From assembly GCA_964017125.1 (NCBI GenBank), contig OZ024909.1:50379580-50443579 (forward strand): a stretch of DNA of 64,000 bases, in the 5' to 3' direction. The notes below the pieces were generated by a model, which saw nothing but the letters and a program-made list of their open reading frames with translations, was not told the DNA's origin and did not search any database. Shown piece after piece: positions 33,681 to 45,598 of the stretch (position 1 is the first letter of the stretch; each line of letters opens with the position of its first letter). The translations under genes were made by a program, and so were the position numbers. This DNA is from Flabesymbios commensalis (lineage: Eukaryota > Annelida > Polychaeta > Terebellida > Flabelligeridae).

Positions 33681-33794
33681 AGCGTGACTGTACTGGCACC
33701 TCGTGCTTGACCGAGGACTGAAATCTTAGCTAGGGTTGCCCGGTACCAAATATATAATGCTAAATATAGACAACAAACAAAAGACAATCCTGGT

Positions 33795-34948
33795 GTGTCA
33801 CGTGGCAACTTCGCTGATCATATTAAAGGGGCTGAGGACCTTGTGAATACCTGCCCTTTTGTGCAATCTGTGAACCATGTTAAAAACAAATACCATCTTG
33901 CATACTATATACCGATGAGCAAATTGAGGACATCAAAAGATTTTGCTGCTCAGCCCCTTTTTCACAAACCACTGTCCTATCCTTCGACAAGACTTTTAAT
34001 CTTGGACAGATTCACGTCACAGCTGGTGTTTTTAAAAACTTGTCTGTCACCAGAAAGACTACTGGTGATCACCCTCTATTCCTAGGTCCAATGTACCTTC
34101 ACGGACATTCTGACTATGAGTCATATAGACAATTTTTTGATCATCTTGCCATGAAATTAGAGGGCACTACCAGTCAACCAGTAACTGGTAGCGATGAAGA
34201 GCGTTCCATTTGTAAGGCCATGGAATCTGCCTTTCCCGGTGGTGGCAGACTGAGCTGCACACGTCACTTACAAGGGAACGCTCAAGAGTATTTAAAGGAT
34301 AAAGTCGGCCTCTGTGACACAGACAGAACTAAAATAATGAAAGACATTTTCGGCAAGGACGGCTTAGTTGAATCTGATGATTCTCTTGTATTTGACTGTC
34401 GGCTACATGCAGTCCAAGAAACAATAGATAATCTGGCCCCCCAGTTCAAAAAACATTTCACAAATGACATTGTGCCATTACTCAAAAACAATATTGACAT
34501 TTCACAAAAAGTCGGCTTGCTTCTCCCCCCGAGAAGCTGGACAAACAATAACTCTGAGAGTATTAACCATGTGTTGAAGCAAGCTATTAACTGGAAACCC
34601 CAACCACTTCCAGACTTAATCACAAGCTTGCACGATGTAGTGTGTGGACAATATCGTGAGCTAGAAAGAGCCGTTGTAGGTTTAGGAGAATTTGAGTTGT
34701 GTGCGGACTACAAACGTTTTTCAGTCCCTTCATCAACTTGGGCTCAGTTACCACCAGAAAAACGTAAAAGACATTTAATTAAATTCATGCGACACTGCAA
34801 GCCTGTCAATTCAAAAATAGTGGAGTCGACAGATTCAACAAGACATGTCATTGCTCCCGGCCAAAACGGAGGGAAAAAAAAGGGACAGATTAGGAGGAAG
34901 CGTGTTGCTCGTACAACGACAATAAAGAAACAGAAATTAACATATTAA
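33795..34948 (+). pseudogene. MULE-like (Mutator) transposase, broken
   Basis: The protein matches the MULE DDE pattern: first D in VLSFDKTFNLGQ, second D in GSDEERSICKAMESAFP, a CTRHLQGN (C-x2-H) segment, and the E in WTNNNSESINHVLK, ending in a basic tail. The main frame (302 codons from 34040) is open further back to about 33886 and carries the first D (ILYTDEQIEDIKRFCCS, then SFDKTFNLG). Upstream, 33795-33890, the similar sequence (ADHIKGAEDLV, TCPFVQSV) reads in another frame, so there is at least one frameshift. The N-terminus is missing or lies in unseen exons. Direct repeats at 33118-33230 and 35998-36110 flank it, but I found no terminal inverted repeats. Confidence 0.65.
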
Positions 34949-35020
34949 ACATTTTATTACATTGTAATCATGTACACATGGATATTAATAATTACTGCTG
35001 ATGTGATAGGGCCTACATCA

Positions 35021-35125
35021 CAGTAAACACAAACATTTGTATAACATTTGTACAATGTCGGCCCGACGTCTTCGATGCTGGTCTAACATTGTACAAATGT
35101 TATACAAATGTCTTGTGCTTACAGG
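35021..35125. mobile_element. CCAGCAAACAC-family MITE copy with long perfect arms
   Basis: Ends CAGTAAACACAA and TTGTGCTTACAGG. The arms ACATTTGTATAACATTTGTA and CAATGT are perfectly inverted around GGCCCGACGTCTTCGATG. The arms are better conserved than in other copies. Confidence 0.7.
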
Positions 35126-35651
35126 GATAGGCTACATTTATATAGAATTGGCATTTATACCTCAATTTGTATTAATTTAATTAGTTATGTTATGAATACA
35201 AATGAATGAATTGATAATGAATTAATAATGTTATGAATAATGATGTGAATATTCATGTGAATTAATAATGTTATATTTTTTATAATGAATTAATGATGTT
35301 ATAATTAATGTTGTTAATATTGATGAATAAATAATGTTGTAAATACTGTTGTAAATAATGTTGTGAATACTGATATGAATAATATAAGTGATAGACCATT
35401 GTTAATAAAATTTATATTAGGCCTACGGCTAATGAAACTGTGTTCATTGTTTTCTATATCGATTTTGAGTTATAAATAACCTCGTGGTACAAAAGAGAAT
35501 TATTATTTAATTTTAATTTCGAAAGATTAAATAGAGGCCCACAACGTTAAAATCATGTTCATAATCACTGTTAATTGTTTCAACATGAAGCTTTGACTAG
35601 AAAACGGACTAATAACATGTACATAAGTTATAATGAGGCCGTAATTGCATA

Positions 35652-35722
35652 GGTGTTGAATTGATGTTGGGCCAGTGTCGTAGACGGTGAACCAACATCA
35701 AATCAACGTTGGATCGATGTTT
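35652..35722. mobile_element. CCAGCAAACAC-family MITE, fragment
   Basis: Shows the core TTGATGTTGGGCCAGTGTCG, then TAGACGGTGAACCAACATCA and an inverted AACGTTGGATCGATG. The outer ends are degraded. Confidence 0.5.
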
Positions 35723-36359
35723 CTGTCTGCCCTATACCTGTTGTGGCTGTACGCTGCATACATGCTGGGTTGACTGTCGCCTGGTCACCAGAAGCTGAGC
35801 GCCTATCACTCACAAGATAGGCCCACAGAATAAAAAATAATATCACCACATTTCCGAAATTTAGACATATTAAAGTACACAATGCAACTGATTAATATAC
35901 AAATTTTGGCGGCTCAAACTGTATAATAAGTTCGATTTTTTGCTCGGTTTCGACATGGTAAATCGGTTTCAACGGGTTTCGCTGGGTTTCGACATAAAGC
36001 ACGACCCAGGGTTGCCCGTCATTCAGTTAACGTTAGCGATGACATAGTTTACAAAAAAGAGGCTAATAATAATAATAAATCAACCAATGTTTTAAAAAAT
36101 GATAGTAATGATTAATATATATACAAAAATGAGAGGTAGACTCCACCAGAAACATTAAAATATATTTGTAATGATCAACTGTTATTTTTTTGGGCTAGCT
36201 AGCCGAGTAAACAGTCTGCTCGGGCCTTCTGATAAATTTATCTCCGATTCCGCTTACATTTCAAGTAATTATTTGTGTGAGATCTTATTATAAATTACTT
36301 GAGAATTTCGTCAGCATTGGTAATTAAATCCCTTATAAGGCTAGGCCTAGCAGTATGAC

Positions 36360-36406
36360 TAGTAACTAGTAGTACTACTACTAGTAGTATTAGTATTATT
36401 ATTATT

Positions 36407-36445
<39 letters not shown>

Positions 36446-36640
36446 TTAGTCTCAGTTTGGATTTTTAGACTGGGTCCTACATTCACAAACCACCCATTCC
36501 CGACTGTGACACTGACAGTGACAGCCTGAGACGTAAATGTGTGGGATCCGGGTCAACTCGCACCCCAGCCAACTCGGACTAGTAGTAGTAGTAGTAGTAG
36601 TAGTAGACTAACTACTACTACTACTACTAGTAGTAGTAGT
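36360..36640. repeat. AGT/ACT trinucleotide microsatellites
   Basis: (AGT)n at about 36406-36440, and (AGT)n then (ACT)n then (AGT)n at 36578-36640, the latter able to fold on itself. They lie beside copies of the CTCAGCTTAGATTTT repeat family. Confidence 0.9.
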
Positions 36641-36781
36641 AGTTAGTCTCAGTTTGGATTTTTAGACTAGGCCCTAAATTCACAAACCACCTAATCCCGA
36701 CTGTGACACTGACAGTGACAGCCTGAGACATAAATGTGTGGGATCCGGGTCAACTCGCACCCCAGCCAACTCGGACCTTAA

Positions 36782-39700
36782 AGTCTGGAAGCCAAGTTTA
36801 AAAAAAGCTGCTAGTTTTTGAAGTCGCTTGACTCAAAAAGTGGCTAAGGTCTGATATGTGCATATGACAGGAAAATATCCCTGGAACATTAAGAGGGTGG
36901 GTGTAGACGTTGATTGTGGCAGCAAAGTTTTTTAAATGAGGGATGTTCAAGGGTACCCTCGAGCCCCAAAGACTTATATTTTTAACCCCAGGTTATTAAA
37001 AACCCAAACTACAATTGCTATGAACAATTTTAAAATCACTTTCGTCCACATTCCTCTTTTATTAAAGATAAGATGACAAATTATTAGAGTTTCAATTTTT
37101 TTCACAAAACATAAATCTACCTTTAGAGCGCTGGAAGTCAATATTAAAAAAACAATTAACACAGTTCGTAGAATGTAGTTTTGCCGTTTCCTGTACATTT
37201 CTATGATTATGATTATGCTAATTTATGTTGACTTCATTTGGTACATCGGCCATCTGAAAACACTATATCAAATTAGAAAAATTCTACCTTGTTGAGTGAA
37301 GGACTTATGAGGTCAAAAGAGCGGATGGGGTACTCACAAGTTACATTTTTTCAACCCCTAGTAATAACATAATCATCCTTATTGTGGTTATAAACAATGG
37401 TAATACTACTCTAGTCACATTTTGTCATTGGATGTGAGGTTTAGAGTTTTTTCATCAAATGTAAACCCACTCTTAGGGCACTGAAAGTCAATATTTCAAA
37501 AAAACTTGATTACAGTTCGTAGTATGTAACTTTCCGTTTTCTGTACATTTGTATGATTATGAAGATGCTAATGTCTGTGCTGACCTCATTTGATAAATCT
37601 GTCATCTGGTACCACTATCTCAAAATATTAAAAATCACACCTTGTTGCATTAGGGACTGATGAGGTCAAAAGTCCAGATGGGGTACTCTCACTAGTTACA
37701 TTTTGTCGACCCCTTGTAATAACAAAGTTGTCATTCTTATAGCTACAAGCAGCTATAATTCCACTCTTGCCACATTTTGTCATTGAATATACTCCGGACG
37801 AAACATATCTGAAGTTTACTTTTTTTTCAGAAAACGTAGACCCACCCTTAGAGCGCTGGAAGTCAATATTAAAAAAATAAATAAACACAGTTTGTAGTAT
37901 GCACACGTTTCCATTTACTGTACATCTGTATGATTATGAGCATGCTAATGTCTGCTGACCTCATATGATAAATCTGTCATCTGGTACAACTATGTCATGT
38001 TGCATACCACTAAGCCAACGATGATTTCACCAATATCACCCCCAAGATTCTGTAATGCCGGGAATTGTTCAACATCTTGGATTAGTATCTGAGGTGGCAT
38101 CAAGCAGAATTTGTGGGGGAGGACGTATCAAGGGTTAAACTAGTTCTACTTAGTGCAGCATGGTGCCAGTTCCTGAATATGTCATGTCATAACTGAAATC
38201 AACTGCAGCATATATTCCAGAAGCATATATATAGATATATGTATAGCAATGATTCAATAAATGTTTGTCTCCCAAATGCAAGTCATTTATGCTGAATCAT
38301 ATTTACTGAACGTCCTGTTCTATTTACTTGGATAATTGACACCATACAACACCAGCATTGCCGTTATCCAGAGACACTGCTAATAAGCCCAGTAATTTAA
38401 AGTGAAATAAATGTGGGCCGAGTGTAACATACCACTCAGCCAACGATATAAGTACTACTACTACTATCTGCATTATGTCTCTTCTCATTTAAATATGTTT
38501 TACTGGTGTAAACCTTCAACTCATAATGATGGCATGAAACATTGCATTTATCAGACGTTTTTCTCGGTATGTGGGTTTAATCTTTGCTAATAACTGCTGC
38601 CTTCGAAAGTTTATCATGAGCAAACATTAGGAAAAGTCAGTGATAGTTCCTAGCTGTTTGCTGCTGGTGGGGAAGGACTCCTAGAATGTAACCGACTTCT
38701 AACTGGTGTGCCATTATGTGGCCATAGTATCAAATATTTTCTCTATGCTAGCAAATACATATATGTGTAACAGTATTATACTAATAACATAAATCTCTCA
38801 TTATTATACTTGGCTAGTATCATCAATTTTTATCATGTACTATTCTAGTATGAATATATTTATTACGCAACATTTTAAATTATCAATTGTTTGGTTTTGT
38901 GCGTTGTACATAATTATTTCTTATTTATAATTATGTATTTATCATTTAGTATTCCAAGACACAGATAAGAATGAAGTAATATGACCATGACAAAGTCGAC
39001 ATAAACTCATTTGAGGTGATTGTTATGGATATGTCAACAAAAAACTTTAGAGCCTGCCTTCCCTTTGCAGGAATATTACCCATATTACCCAACTTTTGCC
39101 CATTGGCAACACGTCACCATATGTTATGGGCCTCAATGAGCTTCGTAATGCATATTCTAACTAAATAATCTAGATTCCTTGTTCAACTATCAGTGGGACA
39201 GATCTCTATCTGCTACCGTTGACACCCCATTGACATTTATTAACTGAAATATTGCTGACAATCTAAGTATATCAGCCTGTGAACCCACACAATCCACAAC
39301 ACATTACTGACTGTGACGTAAGACAGATTTGTATGCCACCTGGTGGTGAATAATGTCTTTAAGACACGCTCGACCAGTGCTCTAGCTGTGTGAAATTATT
39401 TTTAAATATAGTTTTTTAGCGATCTAAGGGTGGGTTTAAAACAATAAAAAAATCACATATGTTTCGTCCTAAATGTATTCAATGACGAAATGTGGGAAGA
39501 GTGGTAATAAATCTCTTTATAACTATACAAATGAGGATTTTGTTGTCACATAGGGTCGTCAAAATGTAACAAGTGAGAGTACCCCATTCGGACCTTTGAC
39601 CGCATAAATCCTTCATGCAACAAGATAAGGTTTTTCTAACTTGATATGATTGAACCAGATGACAGATATACAAAATGAAGACAACAGACATTAGCATGCT

Positions 39701-40779
39701 CATAATCATACACATGCAGCGCAAACGAAAGAGTTACATTGTACGAAATTTGTGAATTTTTTCATTGGAAATTATGACTTTCAGCAATCTAAGGGTGGGT
39801 TCATGTTTTCTGAAAAATATCATTACTTCATCTATGTTTCGTCCAGAGTGTATTAAATGACAATATGTGACAAGAGTGGTATTAAAGATGTTTATAACTA
39901 TAAAAAAAAAGATTATGTTATTACACGGGGTCAACAACTAGTAAGAGTACCCCATCCGGACCTTTGACCTCATAAGTCCTTCATGAAACAAAATAAGTTT
40001 TTTTCTAGCTTGATATGGTGGAAACAGATGACAGATATACAGAATGAAGACAACAGACATTAGCATGCTCATAAACATACACATACAGAGCAAACGAAAG
40101 AGTTCTACGAATTTTGTGATTTTTTTAATTGGAAATATTGACTTTCAGCACTCTAAGGGGTGGGCTCATGTTTTTTGAAAAATATCAGAACTTCACGTAT
40201 GTTTCGTCCGGAATGTATTTAATGACAATATGTTGCAATAATTGTAATACAACTGTTTATAGCTATAAAAATAAAGACTATGTTATTAGACGGGATCGAC
40301 AAAATGTAACTAGTGAGAGTACCCCCATCCGGACCTTTGACCTCATAAGCATACCTTTGCATGCTCATAACCATGCAAATTTACATGAAATGAAAAAGTT
40401 ACATCTGGAGAACAAAGCTACCTTTAATTTGGAATATTGACTTTCAGCGCCTAAAGAGTGGGTTTAATTTTTCTGAAATATTTCAAAATTTTAAAAATAT
40501 GTCATTCTGTATGTAATAAAAGAAAAATAGGCTATACAATGATTTGAAGATTGTTTAAAACCTTGAGTTTTGAATTGCCTGGTGTTTTTAAAAATGCAGT
40601 ATTTAGGCTCGAGGGTACCCTTGAACATCCCTCATTTCAGGGACTTTGCTGCCACAGTAAAGTTCTACACCCATCCTAATGATATCCTAGGGATATTTTC
40701 CTGTCATAATAACAACTCAGACCTTTGCCACTTTTTGGGTCAAGCGAAGTGACACGTTACAGGGCTTGGCTCCCAGACT
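36782..40779. mobile_element. 4 kb foldback-like element with repeat-built arms
   Basis: Ends AGTCTGGAAGCCAAG and CTTGGCTCCCAGACT. The next about 170 bases on each side are inverted copies (GGAAAATATCCCTGG, GGGATGTTCAAGGGTACC, CTCGAGCC). Inside, each arm is made of about three units of roughly 350 bp with GAGGTCAAAAGTCC, TGGGGTACTC, ACTCCGGACGAAAC and GTATGATTATGAGCATGC blocks, inverted between arms (left 36.97-37.98 kb, right 39.4-40.4 kb), around a unique centre. It is inserted into a copy of the CTCAGCTTAGATTTT repeat, whose two parts lie at 36646-36778 and 40780-40870. There is no coding frame. The architecture matches FB/TU-type foldback transposons. Confidence 0.8.
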
Positions 40780-41065
40780 AGTAATATTAGTGATATTAAA
40801 CCCATCGGACTGGCTACACGACCAGAGTTTCCCGTCATTCAGTTTTAAAATGTTAGCGATGACATAGACCAGTGTAGACCTACTCACGTTTTATCGCCCA
40901 CACTGAATGATAGTGAGCTCCGGTTGAGCAGCCTTTTCCTTAACCCATAGCATGACATATGTAGTCTATAAATGGGCCAATAGCCTTATCCCTACATTAA
41001 ACAAAATCATGATCCATTTTTGCAAAGCACCCAAGAAATTATTCATATTTAAAATATCGACTATT

Positions 41066-41400
41066 AGTCTGGGAGCCAATTTTCAAAAAGCTTATATTTT
41101 TTTTTAGTTTGCTTGACCCAAAAAGTGGCAAATGTAACTTTCCCTTTTCTATATATTTGTATGATTATGAGCATGCAAATGTCTGCTGACCTCATTTGAT
41201 AAATGTGTCATCTGGTACCACTATGTCAAATTAAAAAAAACTAACTTTTTGAATGTAGGACTTATGAGGTTAAAATTCCGGATGGGGTACTCCCACATTT
41301 TGGCTAACCCTTGCAATAACAAAGTTATCATTCTTATACTTATAACCAGCGTTAATACCACTCTTGCCACCTTTTGTCACTGAATATACTCAGCAAGAAT
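41066..41400. mobile_element. Partial copy of the 4 kb foldback element
   Basis: Starts AGTCTGGGAGCCAA like the element end, then jumps to a GACCTCATTTGATAAATGTG unit with GGATGGGGTACTC and CACTGAATATACTC. This is one arm unit in left-arm orientation, about 290 bp after the full element. It is an internally deleted relative. Confidence 0.7.
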
Positions 41401-41937
41401 ATATGTTTTTCGGTCAAAAAGTATGTAAATCTCCAGCATCCATCCCATCCCATCATCTACTCTCCAAGTCATATCATAATTACACAGACTTGGAATGGGT
41501 AAATATTAGCACAATTACTGACAGATTGCCCGAATTATGACTTGTCCCATTTGACTCCCACCCTTTCATGTCCGTTCCCGAAATTATATGAGGGCACTTG
41601 TGCACATTCCAAGCTATTTTAATTAACACCTTTTTTGTATTCGTCTCAACAGCAGTTGCTGACTATATTGGTAATTCTGTTGTGGATTTTGTTTTTGAGC
41701 TGTACAATCAATTTAACCATTTTTCTCCCAACACATCACCAGATGAAGCCTATCATCATTTTGTCCTTTCATCTTAAAAACTGCTCAGAACTCGACATTA
41801 TAACTTTAATTTCACTTGAGATATTTCTTCAATAAACAATATCGCCTCTTAAAAAATCCTTCAGCACTTAAAAATATTTTGGCCGCGACTATTACCATGT
41901 GATGCCTTCGTACTTGTCCCGCAAGGTTTCAGGTTAA

Positions 41938-42095
41938 CCCAGCAACCACGATGCGTAGCCGTGTATTACAACGGCCTATGCGAGCGCAGCGATGTCGCAA
42001 CATTAAATCGCATTGGGTCTGCTGAGCACCTATAATCGACACAAGACAAGACAAGACACAAGACAGTGAATAACGTTGGTCCAGCGTCGTAGACT
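41938..42095. mobile_element. CCAGCAAACAC-family MITE, rearranged
   Basis: Begins CCCAGCAACCACG and later has AACGTTGGTCCAGCGTCGTA followed by GACTGG. Between them is an ACAAGACAAGACAC simple repeat, so the copy is interrupted or chimeric. Confidence 0.45.
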
Positions 42096-44364
42096 GGGGT
42101 ATTATATATAAGCACTACACACCACAGCTGATCAGCATGATATTTGAGTCTGATTGTCATCTCATATATGACATAGACATATCCGCACCTTGTTTTTCAA
42201 TTTTCCTGTCGTAGGCCTACATAATACATTGTAAATAAGTAAACTCCAATACAACCAATACAACACAACGTAGCAAAAACAAATTTGCAACTGAAGATTG
42301 TGGACAGACCTTGGGTTGTCACTGTTGGTGTGGGCTCTTCCAGGACTACAACGTGGCTCACCCCTGTGGGGGATGGTGTTGACCTACTAACGTTACTAGT
42401 CTAATGCACAAAGTCTCAACGTCTGTCCGGGTAGGCTACTGGCAGACTTAATTCAGCGCCACATGGTTACCCCTGCATCACATTCAATTGGAGTAGGCTG
42501 GCCTATCAAGCTGGAAGGGGGAAAGAGTCTGGTTGACATACTAAGCCATCTGAGGGGCGCACCATTTGATATCTGGGGGGGGGGGGGTGGCCTAGAAAAA
42601 AAATGAAAAAAAGTTTGTTGAAAATGTGGTCAGAAAAAAAAGTTTGTTGTCGAAATTGATGAAAAATATGTTGACCAGAAAAACCACCAAATGGTAACGT
42701 ACGTAATAGGAAAGGCATACGATATTTCCGTTCTTCAACGAAAATTCAAAAAAAATTGTCTGACGTTCATCACAAAAAAAAAATTGTTTTCTTGCGGTTT
42801 TCTTGATCGTTAGGCGCCACTATGGCGGGCCCAACCGCATGCACCGTAGTAATAATGTTTTTAAATTGTAAATGATATGCCAGGCCTGGCAACATTGTGT
42901 AAAATGGGTAAAATGTAAATACATTTTTCAGCAAGTTAATTGCTAAAATACTAATGGAAATTTATGTTAAAGTAAATACGACAACCTCCTGGCAATTGCG
43001 CGGTTTACTTTTATATATCGCTCAAAATTCCTTAAGATGTACATCCGGCTATTATAAAACTTGGAAATGTATCAGCTTCGTTTGACAAAATACTATTTTT
43101 ATATGGAACTAGACACCCACGGCGTCTTATAATTAATAGCTTACCATTCATTTACAATTATTTCGTGAGAAAAAAATTATTTAAAAAAGCGTTTACCTAA
43201 TTGCCTGTCAGCCATATTGTTAAATCCGTTATGAAGGGCATGTGTGCAGATTACCATGCACTGTTTTCTTTTTAGTTGATGCAAGGATTGCAAAAGTTTG
43301 CTAAATGATTTTATTCATTTCGGCCAATAAAATAATAAATGATCCAGTGCAATTGCGAGGATCGTTTTAATAAAATTGCCTTCTGAATAAGATAGTGAAT
43401 TTTAATATGATATGCAAAATTCATGGCTAAAAAATATTATCATGCTGTCACAATAGCTATGTCAATGTATTTTGAAAACACTTCTGAGGCTATATACCTG
43501 TTTGAAATCTCTTTCCGGCATGTATCCTTTGAGTATGACAGTCACTTTACTTAACACTTTATTATAACGGATTCAACAATTCAGGAGAAACCAAATGACG
43601 TTTTCATGAATTGGATATTATTATTATTCATGTTCCCTAAATTACCCATAAAAATTAAATATTTTTGATATATATAAGAGTACATATTTAAAGTAAAATG
43701 TCTCTAGATATATATTTGAAAGAGAAAGTCTAAACATTTATGGAAATACATGGACTTTATTTCAATAAAGTAATAACACAATCATAAAATCTTAACTATT
43801 CGTTTGTAGCAACTATTCTGTAATCCTCCATGCATGTGCTGCAATCATTGGACATGGAAAGTAACGAATCCAATCCATATACGGCACATTTTGTCATATA
43901 TAAGGATTATTAACTGGGAAACACTTACTAACGGATTCAACACATTATTTTTAAAAGAAATGTGTGTACCGAAGACCGGTTCTACTAGCTAAGTTCGGGA
44001 CTACTAGTTAAGTTGGATTCGAAAAACCCCCAGGTGAATCTATTTTACAACAGATGTACGTGTTGATAGAACTCTTAGTTATTGAACGTGAAGAATCGTA
44101 AACTTATATTATTTGGCATCAGGAGATAATATATCTGTAAAAAAGTACTTACATCTTTATCAATACCATTCAGATGACTTGTCCAATCACAGTGGGTGTA
44201 TTGTGCTCATTGGAAATTTGTCAAGGGAACAAAATATAATGTAATCTATTAATTGTAACGAGTCCACATCCTTATGCACATACAAGTGTCCATCATAACG
44301 GATTCAACATTTTGCTTCTGCATATTACGTAGACGTAACATTAGCATAATTATGTCCATATGTT

Positions 44365-45048
44365 TTAGCCAAATATCAGATTTGATGGCAAGTGCACATC
44401 ATGCGACAGTGTGTATATACCGCTCTTCCCAGCAACTGGAGGCGGGATACAGAGCACAATTTCATTAGGATTCATGCAAATTAAATATTTGATCTTTGAA
44501 GATGGCCATTTAAATTGTGCCACCTTGTGGCACTGTGTCTTGGTCATGAAGTTTATCAGCAGTGGTTGATCTTCCTTTGTATCATCATTATCGATTAATT
44601 GTCCGACATAGTGTTTGCCTTCAAAAAGAGCGTTTATAAAGCTCCCATTCGTGTATTCCACATTTGCTGCTGCAGCTGGTTGACCAGGATTTTGCTTGTC
44701 TAACTGTTGAGAGTCAGGTAAGCTGGGTGGTGTTGCTGTCATAGAAATGTGCACTGATCTTTTTCCATGTGATTCATGGCTAGATATTGGATTATGATTT
44801 GACTGGGGACTCACACTCATTTCTGTGTTCCTGAATTCATGAACTGAAGCCTTTGTCACTTTTCCGAACAACCACCCGTCGCATGATGTTTCTGGATTGA
44901 AGTCGCCGTTTACCCAACAGTTGGAACAGAAGCACGACGTTTCTCTTATGTAAACCTTTCCTATCCCAGTAGTAAACACACTGTGTACATTTTTTGAGTC
45001 AGGAGCTGGCTTTAAGTGATCATCAAGCTCTTTGATGTGACTAACCAT
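44365..45048 (-). CDS. Unknown protein or exon, 227 residues, in a motif-cluster element
   Basis: The open frame has balanced composition and protein-like features. A helical start (MVSHIKELDDHLK) is followed by a cysteine-bearing block (KVYIRETSCFCSNCW, then ETSCDGW), a polar linker (about 85-135), and a C-terminal module (GKHYVGQLIDNDD, LLINFMTK, FKWPSSK, EIVLCIPPP). From memory, a C-rich block followed by this F-WP and PPP module recurs in uncharacterised repetitive proteins of cnidarians, fish and lancelets, often transposon-linked. I cannot confirm a family. The frame stays open upstream toward the tetranucleotide repeat, so the start is uncertain and this could be a last exon. It lies inside the CATAACGGATTCAACA element, so it may be its cargo or a captured exon. 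Confidence 0.45.
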   Translation of the reverse strand: MVSHIKELDDHLKPAPDSKNVHSVFTTGIGKVYIRETSCFCSNCWVNGDFNPETSCDGWLFGKVTKASVHEFRNTEMSVSPQSNHNPISSHESHGKRSVHISMTATPPSLPDSQQLDKQNPGQPAAAANVEYTNGSFINALFEGKHYVGQLIDNDDTKEDQPLLINFMTKTQCHKVAQFKWPSSKIKYLICMNPNEIVLCIPPPVAGKSGIYTLSHDVHLPSNLIFG

Positions 45049-45070
45049 TTGCTCATACTCTTGAACTGTT

Positions 45071-45190
45071 GCTTTCTTGCTTACTTGCTGGCTTGCTTGC
45101 TGGCTTGCTTGCTGGCTGACTGGCTTGCTTGCTGGCTTGCATGCTGGCTGGCTTGTTTGCTGACTGGCTTGTGGGCTTGCTAGCTGGCTT

Positions 45191-45221
<31 letters not shown>

Positions 45222-45488
45222 TGCTTGCTTGATTGATTGATTGATTGCTTGCTTGATTGCTGGCTGGCTGGCTGGCTGGCTGGCTTGCTGGCTTGTTGGC
45301 TTGCTTGCTTGCTTGATTGATTGATTGATTGCTTGCTTGATTGCTGGCTGGCTGGCTTGCTGGCTGGCTGGCTTGTTGGCTTGCTTGCTTGTACGCTGGC
45401 TAGCTTGCTGGCTGGCTTGCTTGCTGGCTTGCTTGCTTGCTGGCTGGCTTGCTGCCTTGCTTGCTGGCTGGCTTGCTTGCTGGCTGGT

Positions 45489-45523
<35 letters not shown>

Positions 45524-45598
45524 TTGGCTAGCTTGCTGGCTGGTTGGCTTGCTGGCTGGCTTGCTGGCTGGCTTGTTGGCTTGCTTGCTTACTTGACT
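45071..45598. repeat. Tetranucleotide array (GGCT/TGCT)
   Basis: About 530 bp of CTTG/CTGG-type tetranucleotides with interruptions of GATT. Frames across it give only K/P/A/S/Q or L/A/W/G repeats, so they are not genes. Confidence 0.95.
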
